Of a stretch of DNA of 64,000 nt, positions 37,211 through 47,765 are shown piece after piece. Under the pieces are notes generated by a model that saw only the letters and a program-made list of their open reading frames with translations, did not search any database and had not been told where the DNA came from. Within the stretch, counting starts at the first letter, position 1; every line of letters begins with the position of its first letter. Source of the DNA: Caldifarciminota bacterium (GTDB lineage: Bacteria > Hydrothermota > Hydrothermia > UBA1063 > CAJXJZ01); assembly GCA_026986775.1 (NCBI GenBank), contig JALSNX010000022.1, forward strand, positions 27,520-91,519. The letters are read 5' to 3'. Made by a program: the position numbers and the translations under genes.

Positions 37211-38762
37211 AATTCTTAGACAACTCAGAGAGGAGGAATTTTACGCTCTGCTTGCTGATTTTATATCATATAATCGTATTCAGGGCACATCGGAAATGGA
37301 AGAGGCCATGGTGTTTGTAAAGGAAGTCTTTGATGCCAAAGGAGTTTTAAATACTTTGTCAGTGAAGCAACTGGTGTATGGAGAAAGAACTTATGGACTT
37401 CCATATTTCCGTGGATGGAAGCCCCGATACCAGAAAGCAACTATCCGCTATGGAAGCAAAAGGATTGTTCTTGAATTTAACCTTAATCCACTTACCTTTG
37501 TTCAGAGGAGCGGAAACATTGAAGGCAGATACAGGATATCACAGGGTAATTTTAAAAATACAAGCGATAGTTTTATCCTTGTTTCTGACCTTGGGAAGGG
37601 GATATTGGAGTATCTGTTCCATAGCAGGGCAAAAGGCGTTGTTCTGTATGACAAATCGGCTCCGTACAATGCCCGAAAGAAATTCCAGTTCTGGTATTAT
37701 AGTCCAAAGGAGCCTGAATTCACAGGTGTTGTTGTTACCCGCAGAGAAGCAGATGAAATAAAGCATCACATTGAAGCGAAAAGAGATATTTTTATTGAAA
37801 TTAAATCCAGTTCCGATTTTTATGACCCTGAGAATTTATACTTACTTGCAAGAATTGAGGGAGAAAGAGAGGATGCTATACTGTATGTCGCACATACCTG
37901 CCATGCAAGGGGTGAAGCAAATGATAACGGGTCGGGTGCTTCAAGTCTTATCTATGCTGCCATAACCATGCAGAGGATGATAGACAAAGGGATTCTTAAA
38001 AAACCACCCTATACGGTATATTTTCTACTTGTGCCTGAAATGTGGGGCAGTGCCCTGTTTGTGGAAGAGAAGAGAAAATTACTAAAAAGTATTTTTGCAG
38101 GTTTCAATTTTGACATGGTAGGTAGTAGTATAGAGAAGACCGGCGGTCGTGTTGTTATAGAAAAGCCTCATGGGATAATAAAGACAAACATCCATACGGT
38201 TTTTAAATCTCATGTTGAAAGCGTTCAGAGATTCCTTGATTTTCCTTATGCGGTATATATACGAAATTTTGAAGGTGGAAGTGACCATCTCATATTCCAG
38301 AATACTGAATTTGAGATTCCCATGCCCATGCTGATTCACTGGCCCGATAGATTCTATCATTCAGATATGGATGTTATTTCCAACATAGACCCGAGAGCAA
38401 TATGGAGAAACGTTATTCTTATGGTATCAATGCCTTATCTGATCAGGAAAAATAAAATAGTATTCAGAAAGAGACGGGTGCTTCAAAGTGGGAAGGATGT
38501 TTACAGAGTTGTGAGAAAAGGTGTGTACATTCCGACAATGGATGAAGACTTTGATACAAGAATACGATGGTTTAAGTTACTGCTTGAGAAAAAGGGATAC
38601 GTTAATTTCATGCACTTTTTCTATTATATTGATGGAATGAGCGGTTTTTCAGATATTTTGAGCCGTTTGAGAAAAGATAGTGGGAAAAAAGTAGATGTTG
38701 AGATTTACAGAGAGTATGTAACTTACCTTCTGAATAAGGATGTAATAAAAGTCAAATCGTAG
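37182..38762 (+). CDS. DUF4910/M28-like aminopeptidase
   Basis: ILYVAHTCHARGEANDNGSGASSLI, FNFDMVG, GGSDHLIFQ. Confidence 0.8.
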   Translation: MVRAQELYYEILRQLREEEFYALLADFISYNRIQGTSEMEEAMVFVKEVFDAKGVLNTLSVKQLVYGERTYGLPYFRGWKPRYQKATIRYGSKRIVLEFNLNPLTFVQRSGNIEGRYRISQGNFKNTSDSFILVSDLGKGILEYLFHSRAKGVVLYDKSAPYNARKKFQFWYYSPKEPEFTGVVVTRREADEIKHHIEAKRDIFIEIKSSSDFYDPENLYLLARIEGEREDAILYVAHTCHARGEANDNGSGASSLIYAAITMQRMIDKGILKKPPYTVYFLLVPEMWGSALFVEEKRKLLKSIFAGFNFDMVGSSIEKTGGRVVIEKPHGIIKTNIHTVFKSHVESVQRFLDFPYAVYIRNFEGGSDHLIFQNTEFEIPMPMLIHWPDRFYHSDMDVISNIDPRAIWRNVILMVSMPYLIRKNKIVFRKRRVLQSGKDVYRVVRKGVYIPTMDEDFDTRIRWFKLLLEKKGYVNFMHFFYYIDGMSGFSDILSRLRKDSGKKVDVEIYREYVTYLLNKDVIKVKS

Positions 38763-38825
38763 TTTCCATTTTTTGCACGAAGTGTTTCGTATATAATTCT
38801 ATGCCTTAAAAAGGAGGATATTATC

Positions 38826-40031
38826 GTGAGATATGAGGATATACTCAAACTTGCCATGGAGGAAGAGGATAATATAGCCAATTTTCTCGCTGACATAGTA
38901 TCAATCAGAAGCCTTTCAGGCGAGGAGGAAGAGGTTATTTTGCGGATAAAAGAGGAGATGGAGAAGGTTGGTTTTGACGAAGTGAGAATTGATGATTTTG
39001 GTAATGTCATCGGCAGGATAGGGAATGGGAAGAAGAAGATAGCCTTTGATGCACATGTTGATGTTGTTGATACAGGTGATTTATCTTTATGGGAGTTTGA
39101 CCCATTTAAAGGGAAAGTCATAGGGGATAAAGTGATTGGAAGGGGAGCCTCTGACCAGAAGGCAGGAATGGCAAGTATAGTTTATGCGGGTAAAATTCTC
39201 AAAAAACTTGGCATTGAAGGTGATTTTACCTTTTATGGAATAGGTTCTATAATGGAAGAGGATTGTGATGGTCTGCCGTGGATGTATCTTGTGGAAAAAG
39301 AAAACTTCAGGCCCGACGTGGTGGTGCTTACAGAGCCTACAGACCTTGGAATATACAGAGGACACAGGGGAAGAATGGAGATTGAGGTTATTGTTCGTGG
39401 TAAATCTGCACATGGAGCCTTCCCTCATCTCGGGGATAATGCAATTTACAAGGCTGCAGATATAATAAATGACATCCGTGACCTTGCTCCAACTCTGAGA
39501 GAACATGATTTTCTTGGCAAAGGCACCCTGACCGTTTCCAGAATAAGAGGGCATGGTCCTTCTCTATGTTCAGTTGCAGATTACGCTGATATATATATAG
39601 ATAGAAGGCTTACTCTTGGTGAAACCCTTGAAAGTTCACTGAATGAAATAAAGTCCCTTGCCGCTGTGCAAAAGTATGGGGCAGAAGTCCATGTTCCTGT
39701 TTATGAGAAGAAGTCCTATAAAGGTTACCTCCTTCCCATGAAGAAATACTATCCAACGTGGTTAATGGATGAGAAAAGCCCGTATCTTTTGAATGCCAGA
39801 AAAGCATTTTCAGGACTGTTTAATGAGGAAGCGAGGATTGGAAAATGGACCTTCAGCACAAACGGTGTTACAATAGCGGGTATGTATAATATTTCAGCCT
39901 TTGGATTTGGCCCTGGTATTGAGAAAATAGCACACTCACCAAACGAATACTGTCCAAAAGACCATTTACCGAAAGCATCAAGTATGTATGTGGCATTCAC
40001 ACTGCTTGAGTCCGGGATTACCTTAGAATAA
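38826..40031 (+). CDS. M20 family metallopeptidase (YgeY/ArgE-like)
   Basis: FDAHVDVVDTGD, GRGASDQKAGMAS, GRMEIEVIVRGKSAHGAFPHLGDNAI. Confidence 0.92.
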   Translation: MRYEDILKLAMEEEDNIANFLADIVSIRSLSGEEEEVILRIKEEMEKVGFDEVRIDDFGNVIGRIGNGKKKIAFDAHVDVVDTGDLSLWEFDPFKGKVIGDKVIGRGASDQKAGMASIVYAGKILKKLGIEGDFTFYGIGSIMEEDCDGLPWMYLVEKENFRPDVVVLTEPTDLGIYRGHRGRMEIEVIVRGKSAHGAFPHLGDNAIYKAADIINDIRDLAPTLREHDFLGKGTLTVSRIRGHGPSLCSVADYADIYIDRRLTLGETLESSLNEIKSLAAVQKYGAEVHVPVYEKKSYKGYLLPMKKYYPTWLMDEKSPYLLNARKAFSGLFNEEARIGKWTFSTNGVTIAGMYNISAFGFGPGIEKIAHSPNEYCPKDHLPKASSMYVAFTLLESGITLE

Positions 40032-41571
40032 TTATAGCTCTTTTACGTTTTCTGTCAAAGAGGATACCGTTCCTGGTGGATAAAAGTCCACCGGGAATTC
40101 TTCTTCCTGTAAGGTCATAGTAGATCGGTGCTGGTTGAATGTTGTCATACCTGGTAAAAACAGCATTGATTACTGGCTTTTTATGATTTCTGGATGATGA
40201 AAGGTTGATAGTTAAATAGGAATATTCCCTTAAAGCAGAACCGGGGTCAATTGTAGGGGTTGCATACACTATTTTACCCCCACCTTCTGTGCTGAATCCT
40301 GCAACCATAAGGTAAATGTTACCTGAAATGTGATGACCTCTTGATATAGTGAATTCCAGAAAACCTCTTGAAGATGCGAATTTTATATAATCAGGTTGAG
40401 CAGTAATCTGAAGTGAGTCCCTGAGTTCTACTTCCTGAGTGCTGTTGTTAACTTTAAAATAAAAATCATAGGATGGAAGAAATCCGTCTCTTGACCATGG
40501 TGTTGAAACCTCTGTTCTCGTGTCAAAAGATAGAACCACATATGTCCTTGCAACTTCTGGATTGAACTTTACAGCGATATAGAATACAGTATCGTTTTCC
40601 CCTGTATAAATAATCGTATTGCCATTCTTTGTGTGAAGTGTTGCTGTACTATCAAGTGTGCCATCAAGCACAAATACAGGTTCTTCTGTTTCTATATTCC
40701 TTTGTTCAAGCCAGTAAATTGTGTTGAGCATCAATTGGGGGTGTGTGGTGCCTCCTTCATTCCAGCCATCATATAGTCTATCATGGGGGTCACCTGTTCC
40801 GTCGTCAATAGGTGATGAATCTCCAATAGCAGCCACTCTTCCCCTTCCATAGGTGCTTATTGCAAACATGGCTCCGTGTGTTCCTGAGTATCCCGATTTA
40901 AATATAAGTCCTTTAACATTGGGATTATACTCTGGATGAAGTTCCATGCCGTCTCCTGCATGGAAAGAGAGTGCAGAAACTGAACCATAGGGGCCGTCAA
41001 TTATGATATGCGTTCTATCAGGAATATTTCTTGAGACCTCTGTAAAACTATTGGGTCTGTCACCTGTAATATTGAAATGTATGCCAAATAGCTGTTCGCT
41101 TCCAAGGTCATTAAAAACACGTGGTGAGTCCCATCCAGACCTGTTTCTGTCTGACATATTGTGGTCCGCTATCATCAAAAGACCACCACCGTTTTCCACA
41201 AATCTTCTTATAGCAGCTTTTTCGTTATTACTGAAGGGATTCTGTGGCTCAGGTATAACAAAAACATCAAAGTTTGAAAGGTCCATGGGATTGGTCGGGT
41301 CATTATAGGTAATGGGTGCGTTGTGGAGAATGTAAACTGTATCATGCAGTTCTGAATATATTGCAAAGCCGAATGCCGAAAATGCACCGTCCCAGTCCCC
41401 CTCGTTTTGAGGGTTTTGTGGAAGAGGTTCCGGAAAGTCTCTATCCACTATCCAGTCAGCATTGCCTGCAGTTTCATCTTTTGTCCAGTCAAATAGAACT
41501 TTGTAAGAATATAGAGGTGAATGAATTACAGAGAGAAAAAAAATCAAAGAGAATAGTTTTTTCAATTTCAT
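40018..41571 (-). CDS. Secreted DUF4350-like protein with C-terminal sorting-domain-like tail
   Basis: NNEKAAIRRFVENGGGLLMIADHN; signal peptide MKLKKLFSLIFFLSVIHS at revised start 41571; C-terminal YDLTGRRIPGGLLSTRNGIL. Confidence 0.7.
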   Translation of the reverse strand: MKLKKLFSLIFFLSVIHSPLYSYKVLFDWTKDETAGNADWIVDRDFPEPLPQNPQNEGDWDGAFSAFGFAIYSELHDTVYILHNAPITYNDPTNPMDLSNFDVFVIPEPQNPFSNNEKAAIRRFVENGGGLLMIADHNMSDRNRSGWDSPRVFNDLGSEQLFGIHFNITGDRPNSFTEVSRNIPDRTHIIIDGPYGSVSALSFHAGDGMELHPEYNPNVKGLIFKSGYSGTHGAMFAISTYGRGRVAAIGDSSPIDDGTGDPHDRLYDGWNEGGTTHPQLMLNTIYWLEQRNIETEEPVFVLDGTLDSTATLHTKNGNTIIYTGENDTVFYIAVKFNPEVARTYVVLSFDTRTEVSTPWSRDGFLPSYDFYFKVNNSTQEVELRDSLQITAQPDYIKFASSRGFLEFTISRGHHISGNIYLMVAGFSTEGGGKIVYATPTIDPGSALREYSYLTINLSSSRNHKKPVINAVFTRYDNIQPAPIYYDLTGRRIPGGLLSTRNGILFDRKRKRAIIILR

Positions 41572-41578
41572 TGTACAA

Positions 41579-41607
41579 AGTATAAGGCAAGTGCTTTGCC
41601 CGTGCAA
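41579..41607 (-). promoter_or_regulatory. sigma70-type promoter, leaderless configuration
   Basis: TTGCAC-N17-TATACT ending 7 nt before ATG 41571. Confidence 0.65.
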
Positions 41608-41628
41608 TAGGTTTTCTTTCACATTGTT

Positions 41629-41657
41629 TTGATTGACCTTTACGCATGTGGTATAAT
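41629..41657 (+). promoter_or_regulatory. sigma70-type promoter for sucD
   Basis: TTGATT-N17-TATAAT. Confidence 0.55.
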
Positions 41658-41678
41658 TTTAAAAAAGGAGTGCATGAG

Positions 41679-42545
41679 ATGGCTATACTTGTAGGTAAAG
41701 AAACAAGACTCGTTGTGCAGGGAATTACAGGAAGGGATGGCTCTTTTCATGCAAAACTGATGAAAGAATATGGTACCAATGTGGTTGCAGGAGTTACTCC
41801 TGGAAAAGGTGGAATGAATGTGGAGGGCATACCTGTTTTCAATACCATGAAAGAAGCTGTTGAGGAAACGAAGGCCAACACATCTGTGATATTTGTCCCC
41901 GCTCCTTATGCTGCAGATGCCATAATAGAGGCTGCAGACAGTGGAGTTAAACTCATTGTGGCTATTACTGAGGGGATTCCCGTACATGATATGGTTAAGG
42001 CCAAGAAGTATGTTGTTGAAAAGGGTGTAAGACTGATTGGTCCTAACTGCCCCGGACTTATAACACCGGATGAAGCCAAGGTGGGTATTTTGCCGGGACA
42101 TATATTTAAGAGAGGTAGGGTTGGTGTTATTTCAAGAAGTGGCACCCTTACTTATGAAATTGTGAGCCATCTTACAGCGTATGGACTTGGCCAATCCACT
42201 GCCATAGGTATTGGAGGCGATCCTATTATAGGGTCAAGGTTTATAGACCTTTTAAGATTGTTTAAAGAGGACGATGAAACAGAGGCAGTTGTGCTTATTG
42301 GAGAAATTGGGGGTACTGATGAGCAGGATGCAGCAAAATACATAAAAGAGAGTTTCGGTAAACCTGTGGTGGCGTTTATTGCCGGACGTACAGCCCCCAG
42401 AGAAAAGAGGATGGGACATGCTGGTGCCATTATTCAGGGAAGTGAAGGTACGGCTGAAGAGAAAATCAAAGCCTTTGAAGATGCAGGTGTGAAAGTCGCC
42501 GCCGAACCTGAAGAGGTGGCAAAATTGCTTAAAGACATTCTGTAA
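41679..42545 (+). CDS. sucD: Succinate--CoA ligase subunit alpha
   Basis: [50 protein letters not shown]; start set to ATG 41679 after aaaaaaggag. Confidence 0.96.
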   Translation: MAILVGKETRLVVQGITGRDGSFHAKLMKEYGTNVVAGVTPGKGGMNVEGIPVFNTMKEAVEETKANTSVIFVPAPYAADAIIEAADSGVKLIVAITEGIPVHDMVKAKKYVVEKGVRLIGPNCPGLITPDEAKVGILPGHIFKRGRVGVISRSGTLTYEIVSHLTAYGLGQSTAIGIGGDPIIGSRFIDLLRLFKEDDETEAVVLIGEIGGTDEQDAAKYIKESFGKPVVAFIAGRTAPREKRMGHAGAIIQGSEGTAEEKIKAFEDAGVKVAAEPEEVAKLLKDIL

Positions 42546-42556
42546 TGAGGGGAATT

Positions 42557-42979
42557 ATGATTGCACTTTTCTCCCTGTGTCCGGTGCTGGACACAGGGAA
42601 GTTTTATTTTACAGAAATTATGTATAATGCAGAATCTGTGGACACCTTTCAGGGTACAGTTTTCGTGTCCCCACAAAAGACCATAAGAATGAGTGTTGAA
42701 TATCCAGAAAGACAGTTGTACACTTATCGTTTTGATAGTATTTATATGATTTCCCCTGAAGATACACAGGTGATTTTTAAGAGGGGCATTGGAAAGATCG
42801 TTTTTGGAGGCAGAGACTCTCTATTTATAAAAAAGCCTTTTAAAGGTGGTTGCATGGTTTTGCCGAAAGATACCTCTGTAAATGACACATTGTTTATTTA
42901 TGGGACAAGATATATAGATTCCCTTACGTTTGCATCGGAGAATACTAAAGCAAAATTCTACTTGAGGAGGGGGAAATGA
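42557..42979 (+). CDS. Hypothetical exported protein, possibly LolA-like
   Basis: Short hydrophobic N-terminus, beta-rich pattern; family assignment weak. Confidence 0.5.
   Translation: MIALFSLCPVLDTGKFYFTEIMYNAESVDTFQGTVFVSPQKTIRMSVEYPERQLYTYRFDSIYMISPEDTQVIFKRGIGKIVFGGRDSLFIKKPFKGGCMVLPKDTSVNDTLFIYGTRYIDSLTFASENTKAKFYLRRGK
42573..42610 (+). terminator. Terminator-like hairpin plus T-rich tail inside 5' end of the 42557 ORF
   Basis: CCCTGTGTCC-GGTGCT-GGACACAGGG-AAGTTTTATTTT. Confidence 0.65.
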
Positions 42980-44541
42980 AGAAATATATGGTACTTGTAT
43001 CGGTTTTATTATTGCTTTCGTGTGGCAGAATAAGGAGTATGTTTGAAAAATCACGACCCTTATCTGATCTTTACAACTACGTTAATGCCGAACTCGTGAG
43101 AGCAATGCGGCTTCGTGCCGCTGGTAAGGAAGTGGAGGTCGCAAAAATAGATTCCCTTCTGGGAAATATAGGGATTTCTGCAAAAACTGTTGCTCTAAAC
43201 ATGAACTGGGTTCTTGATACATTTGACGTTACAGGAGATAAAAAAGGTGAATTGCTTTTGTATATTCCCACTGACAGAGAACACCGAACCGGTATAGTTG
43301 CCATCTACGACAATAAACTCAAGGTGCTCTACAAGGACATGGGTTATATAAGGGCAAAACTCGTAAAGCCTGTATATTCAAAAACAGGATTTCTGTATTA
43401 TGTAAAGACCGTAAATGCCATCTCAAGACACAATTTTGTGGGGCCGTATCTTGGGGAATGTAAGTTAATTCTCAGTATTCAGGAGGCAATACAGCCATTA
43501 CCCCTGAATTTTGATGCTGAAATATACTCTGAAAGGCACATGAGATTTGATTTTTATTTTGGAGGTCAGGTGCATTCTGAGTATATGATACAGCAGGATG
43601 GTGAATTTATCCCGCTCACAGACAATTTACTGTATGTGGTATCCCAGCTTCCCGATTACAGAAAGACCTTCGTCTTTCTGGATAAACTGATTTCCCATTC
43701 TTATCTGGGTGTTATAACCCCCTTTGTAATTATGTCGCCTGATAGTGGTAAGTTCATCTATTCAAAGGGGGACAGCATAAAGATTCTCTACGTGGATAAC
43801 CTGCAAAACAAGGGGCTTTACAGTGTTGCAGGAAAAATCGTAGATTATAGATGGCGACCAAATTCTGCCGGGATTCTTATAAAGACCTATGACGGATATA
43901 TGGCACATTACTACACCATATTCTTTGAAGAATTGCCATCTTATGAGATAGATATGAATGCGGTTTTTTATAAAGCAAGTACAGTTGCAGGCTCTCCCAT
44001 TAAGTATACCATGTATCCCGAAGTGGATAAGTGGATAAAGGACTTTTACTGGGAAGACCTTGCAAAACTTGCATTTGTTCTCAATTACAATGTAGGATAT
44101 CCGGGGAAGATATCCGCAAAGTATGTTGTTAAGGTGATTTTGGATGCTGCAAGTGGTGTTCCGCTTGATGCTCACCCACTCTCTGTTCAGAAAACCGTCG
44201 TGCCTCTTTATAAACTCACGGATATACCGTGGGTTGATGAAACAAGGAGCATAGTGGAATACAGGTTCAGTCCCAATGGAAGATTTTACTGGAAAAGTCT
44301 AAATTCATCCACAAGGGGTACAGGAAAATATGAGGTTCAGGGTAAAAAAACTATAGTCCTTTATTATCAGTTTGATATTGTAGAAAAAGCTGGTTCCTCT
44401 GGAGAGGTTGTTCAGGATACATTTAATATAGCGAGAATGGAAAAGTTAAAGGTGGTTAATGCCCCCGATGGGTCAATATATCTTGTTACAGAGGATGGAG
44501 TCAAACTTTTTCCTGTAACACCTGATAATAACACGGAATAA
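42976..44541 (+). CDS. Hypothetical lipoprotein
   Basis: MKKYMVLVSVLLLLSCG lipobox; no family recognised. Confidence 0.75.
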   Translation: MKKYMVLVSVLLLLSCGRIRSMFEKSRPLSDLYNYVNAELVRAMRLRAAGKEVEVAKIDSLLGNIGISAKTVALNMNWVLDTFDVTGDKKGELLLYIPTDREHRTGIVAIYDNKLKVLYKDMGYIRAKLVKPVYSKTGFLYYVKTVNAISRHNFVGPYLGECKLILSIQEAIQPLPLNFDAEIYSERHMRFDFYFGGQVHSEYMIQQDGEFIPLTDNLLYVVSQLPDYRKTFVFLDKLISHSYLGVITPFVIMSPDSGKFIYSKGDSIKILYVDNLQNKGLYSVAGKIVDYRWRPNSAGILIKTYDGYMAHYYTIFFEELPSYEIDMNAVFYKASTVAGSPIKYTMYPEVDKWIKDFYWEDLAKLAFVLNYNVGYPGKISAKYVVKVILDAASGVPLDAHPLSVQKTVVPLYKLTDIPWVDETRSIVEYRFSPNGRFYWKSLNSSTRGTGKYEVQGKKTIVLYYQFDIVEKAGSSGEVVQDTFNIARMEKLKVVNAPDGSIYLVTEDGVKLFPVTPDNNTE

Positions 44542-44552
44542 AGGAGGTTTAT

Positions 44553-45617
44553 ATGGTGCTAAACCTTATAGTTTTTATGCTTGCTGCCAGTGGGGTACTG
44601 AAGGTTACAGATATCCCCAATGATGATGGTAGCAGATTAAAAGTGGAGTACTTAATCCCCGAAAGCTTTGATTCTGCATTTTTGTATAGAGTTTCAGGGG
44701 ATAAGAGTGTACTCATAAAGAGGCCTACGAATAAAGAGGGCGTTATAGTTGATATGGGACTTTCTTATAAAAAGGAATACAGATATAGACTTGTTGTATA
44801 TGCTGATACGATGAAGAAAGAATACGAAAGTGCCCTTGTAAAGCCCAGGGCCAGCTGGTTTGATACCTCGCAGTTTCCACTGTTTATAGTGGTTATACTC
44901 TACACGGGGCTTCTGCTGTTCTATCTTCAGCATGCAAGGAGTGGAAAATCGCTTTATCTTCGCCCCATTGCCGGTCTTCAGGCAGTAGATGAGGCAGTAG
45001 GAAGGGCAACGGAGATGGGAAGACCAATTCTGTATGTACCTGGCCTTTCAAGTATTTCGGATGTCGCTACAATTGCTGCGTTGAACATACTCTCGCATGT
45101 AACCAAGAAGGCAGGAGAATATGAGACAAAAATTCTGGTGCCCGTCAGAGATCCCGTAGTATACACAATTGCAAGGGAAATAGTAAAAGAGGCTTATTAT
45201 TCTATCGGGCGTCCAGATCTTTATAATGAAAATGATGTATTTTTTGCTACAGACAGTCAGTTCGGTTATGCCGCACATGTTTCAGGTACAATGGTAAGAG
45301 AAAAAACAGCAACCAACTTTTTCCTTGGAATGTTCTGGGCTGAATCACTTATTTTATCTGAGACAGGTGCTTCAACTGGCGCCATTCAGATTGCCGGAAC
45401 AGATGCGGTTACACAGTTACCTTTCTTTATAGTTACCTGTGACTATACACTTATGGGTGAGGAACTTTATGCGGCAAGTGCCTATTTGTCAAAGGAACCC
45501 ATGCTTACAGCCACCCTGAAGGGACAGGATGCCATGAAGATCATAATACTTGTGGTTATTGGAGCACTCTCCATTTTAAATCTTTTTGGTGTCCATGTAA
45601 CACTTGGACTCTTTTAA
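44553..45617 (+). CDS. DUF6754-like membrane protein
   Basis: Membrane anchor plus RPIAGLQAVDEAVGRATEMGRPILYVPGLSSISDVATIAALNIL. Confidence 0.75.
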   Translation: MVLNLIVFMLAASGVLKVTDIPNDDGSRLKVEYLIPESFDSAFLYRVSGDKSVLIKRPTNKEGVIVDMGLSYKKEYRYRLVVYADTMKKEYESALVKPRASWFDTSQFPLFIVVILYTGLLLFYLQHARSGKSLYLRPIAGLQAVDEAVGRATEMGRPILYVPGLSSISDVATIAALNILSHVTKKAGEYETKILVPVRDPVVYTIAREIVKEAYYSIGRPDLYNENDVFFATDSQFGYAAHVSGTMVREKTATNFFLGMFWAESLILSETGASTGAIQIAGTDAVTQLPFFIVTCDYTLMGEELYAASAYLSKEPMLTATLKGQDAMKIIILVVIGALSILNLFGVHVTLGLF

Positions 45618-45630
45618 AGGAGGATAAAAA

Positions 45631-46245
45631 ATGTTACAGAGAAAAATACCTCTTGCAATGGTTTTTGTGTTTGGTGTAATATCAACCCTGCAATACTTCG
45701 TCCCACACCCCCTCTCACAACAGTATTATGATACCATGCTCAAGTGGATGATTGGTGTGGGTTCAATGGCCATTTTTCTCGCACTTGTGAGTTTTCTCCG
45801 TCACCATTATGTGAGACTCAGAAAAAAGGAGCATGCACCTTACAGTGCTGTTGCCATTCTGTCTTTCCTCTTTATGACACTTGTGGGGTTCATTGGTGGA
45901 ATGGGACCGGGTTCTGTATTTCAGAAGATGTTCTACTATGTTCAGGCCCCCCTTCAGGCAACCATGTTCTCTTTGCTTTCTTATTACATGGCATCTGCCT
46001 CATACAGGGCATTCCGTGCGAAGAGTTTTGAGGCCACATTACTCTTAATAACTGCATTCATAGTAATGTTCAGTGTAACTACGTTTGGGAACTATGTTCC
46101 CGGTGTTCCAAAAGCCCTTGAGTGGATAATGGCTGTTCCAAACATGGCATCTAAAAGGGGTATCGCTATAGGTGTGTCACTTGGTAGTATAGCTACATCG
46201 TTAAAAATAATACTTGGTGTTGAGAGAAACTGGCTGGGAGGGTGA
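45631..46245 (+). CDS. Hypothetical integral membrane protein
   Basis: Multiple TM helices; within the same operon. Confidence 0.75.
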   Translation: MLQRKIPLAMVFVFGVISTLQYFVPHPLSQQYYDTMLKWMIGVGSMAIFLALVSFLRHHYVRLRKKEHAPYSAVAILSFLFMTLVGFIGGMGPGSVFQKMFYYVQAPLQATMFSLLSYYMASASYRAFRAKSFEATLLLITAFIVMFSVTTFGNYVPGVPKALEWIMAVPNMASKRGIAIGVSLGSIATSLKIILGVERNWLGG

Positions 46246-46246
46246 C

Positions 46247-47107
46247 ATGAGAGATTTTTTAATAAAACTTGCGAGTTTGAACAGGACTACCATTTATCTT
46301 ATTATAACAATAGGAGTGCTTTTGCCCCTTGTTGTGCCTCTAAATCTCGGACAGAAGATGTCTCCACCAACAGAGCGTCTCTACACCTTCATTGACACCC
46401 TACCGAAAGGCTCACATATTCTTCTTTCTGCTGATTATGACCCATCTACACTACCGGAACTACAGCCAATGTTAGAGGCAATAGTTAAGCATGCTGTTTT
46501 AAGAGGGGTTATTCCCATTGTGATGTCCCTTTATCCGCAGGGTACGGGACTCGGTATTCAGGCCTGTGAGAAGGCAAGGCTGGAACTTGGAGCAAGGCCT
46601 GATACAGATTATGTAATATTAGGATACAAACCAGGGTTTTCTGCTGTTATACTCGGTATAGGAGAGGATATAAGGAAGATATTTCCAACAAACTACAGTG
46701 GTATACCACTTGATAGCATTCCCGCCATGAGGGGTGTGAAAAACTATAATGATATTGCCCTTGTCGTTTCCTTTTCAGGTGGAAGTACTCCTTTTGCATG
46801 GGTTACATATGCAAATACCAAGTATGGACAGAAGATTGCAAGCGGTATAACTGCTGTCAGTGCTGCTGATTTTTACCCATATCTTCAGACAGGGCAGTTT
46901 ATAGGTGCTCTTATGGGTATGAAAGGTGCAGCAGAGTACGAATATCAGGTTAACAAACTCCTTGAAAAAGAAGGATTCAAGAAAGCAAAGAGTGTTTTTG
47001 CTGTGCGTGGAATGGAGGCAAATTCCATAGCACATTTCCTCATAATGCTCTTTATAGTTGTCGGTAATATAGGCTATTTTCTTACAAAGAAAAGGAGGGA
47101 AGCATAA
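46247..47107 (+). CDS. Poly-gamma-glutamate system (PgsW-like) protein
   Basis: Resembles the poly-gamma-glutamate system protein family; start moved to ATG 46247 after gggagggtgac. Confidence 0.6.
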   Translation: MRDFLIKLASLNRTTIYLIITIGVLLPLVVPLNLGQKMSPPTERLYTFIDTLPKGSHILLSADYDPSTLPELQPMLEAIVKHAVLRGVIPIVMSLYPQGTGLGIQACEKARLELGARPDTDYVILGYKPGFSAVILGIGEDIRKIFPTNYSGIPLDSIPAMRGVKNYNDIALVVSFSGGSTPFAWVTYANTKYGQKIASGITAVSAADFYPYLQTGQFIGALMGMKGAAEYEYQVNKLLEKEGFKKAKSVFAVRGMEANSIAHFLIMLFIVVGNIGYFLTKKRREA

Positions 47108-47745
47108 TGCATATTTCACATGACCCATGGATATGGATAGCAGCTATTTTAACCCTTGCCATTTTCTCGTTTTTGTATAAAGATAATCCCTTTTTCAAGA
47201 TGGCAGAGCATATTTTTGTAGGTGTTGCCACAGGTTATGGCTTTGTTTACACATGGAATAATGGTATATATCCAAACCTCCTGAGGCCTCTTTTTGTTGA
47301 TCATCAGATTCTTTTCGTAATTCCGTTTATTTTAGGACTCATGTATCTTTCTGTGGTTGTTCCAAAATTTGCCTATTTTATAAGGTGGCCATTTGCATTC
47401 CTGCTTGGTGTTGGTTCAGGTCTTTCCATTCCTCTTGCATTTAGAGCATCACTGGTTGAGCAGATTAAATATACTATCTTACCAAATCCACACGGTATGA
47501 GTATGGGCTTATTTATAAACGCACTGTTAATTCTAATAGGTGTGGTCACGGTTGTTCTATACTTTTATTTCTCAACTCCCCATGAAGGTGTTATGAAGCC
47601 CGTTACAAAAGTGGGCATAGTGTTTTTGATGGTTGGATTTGGAGCGTCCTTCGGCTATACGATTATGGCGAGGTTTTCTCTTTTAGTTGGAAGGTTTGAG
47701 TTCCTGCTTGGCAACTGGCTCGGAGTGCTTCCCTGGTTGAGATAG
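47107..47745 (+). CDS. Hypothetical integral membrane protein
   Basis: Multiple TM helices; co-operonic. Confidence 0.75.
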   Translation: MHISHDPWIWIAAILTLAIFSFLYKDNPFFKMAEHIFVGVATGYGFVYTWNNGIYPNLLRPLFVDHQILFVIPFILGLMYLSVVVPKFAYFIRWPFAFLLGVGSGLSIPLAFRASLVEQIKYTILPNPHGMSMGLFINALLILIGVVTVVLYFYFSTPHEGVMKPVTKVGIVFLMVGFGASFGYTIMARFSLLVGRFEFLLGNWLGVLPWLR

Positions 47746-47765
47746 TAAAAAAAGTCTCTCAGTTT

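Noticed and set aside
41633-41657. TTGACC as -35 partner of the sucD TATAAT
   Set aside because: Spacer would be only 13 nt; TTGATT at 41629 gives 17 nt
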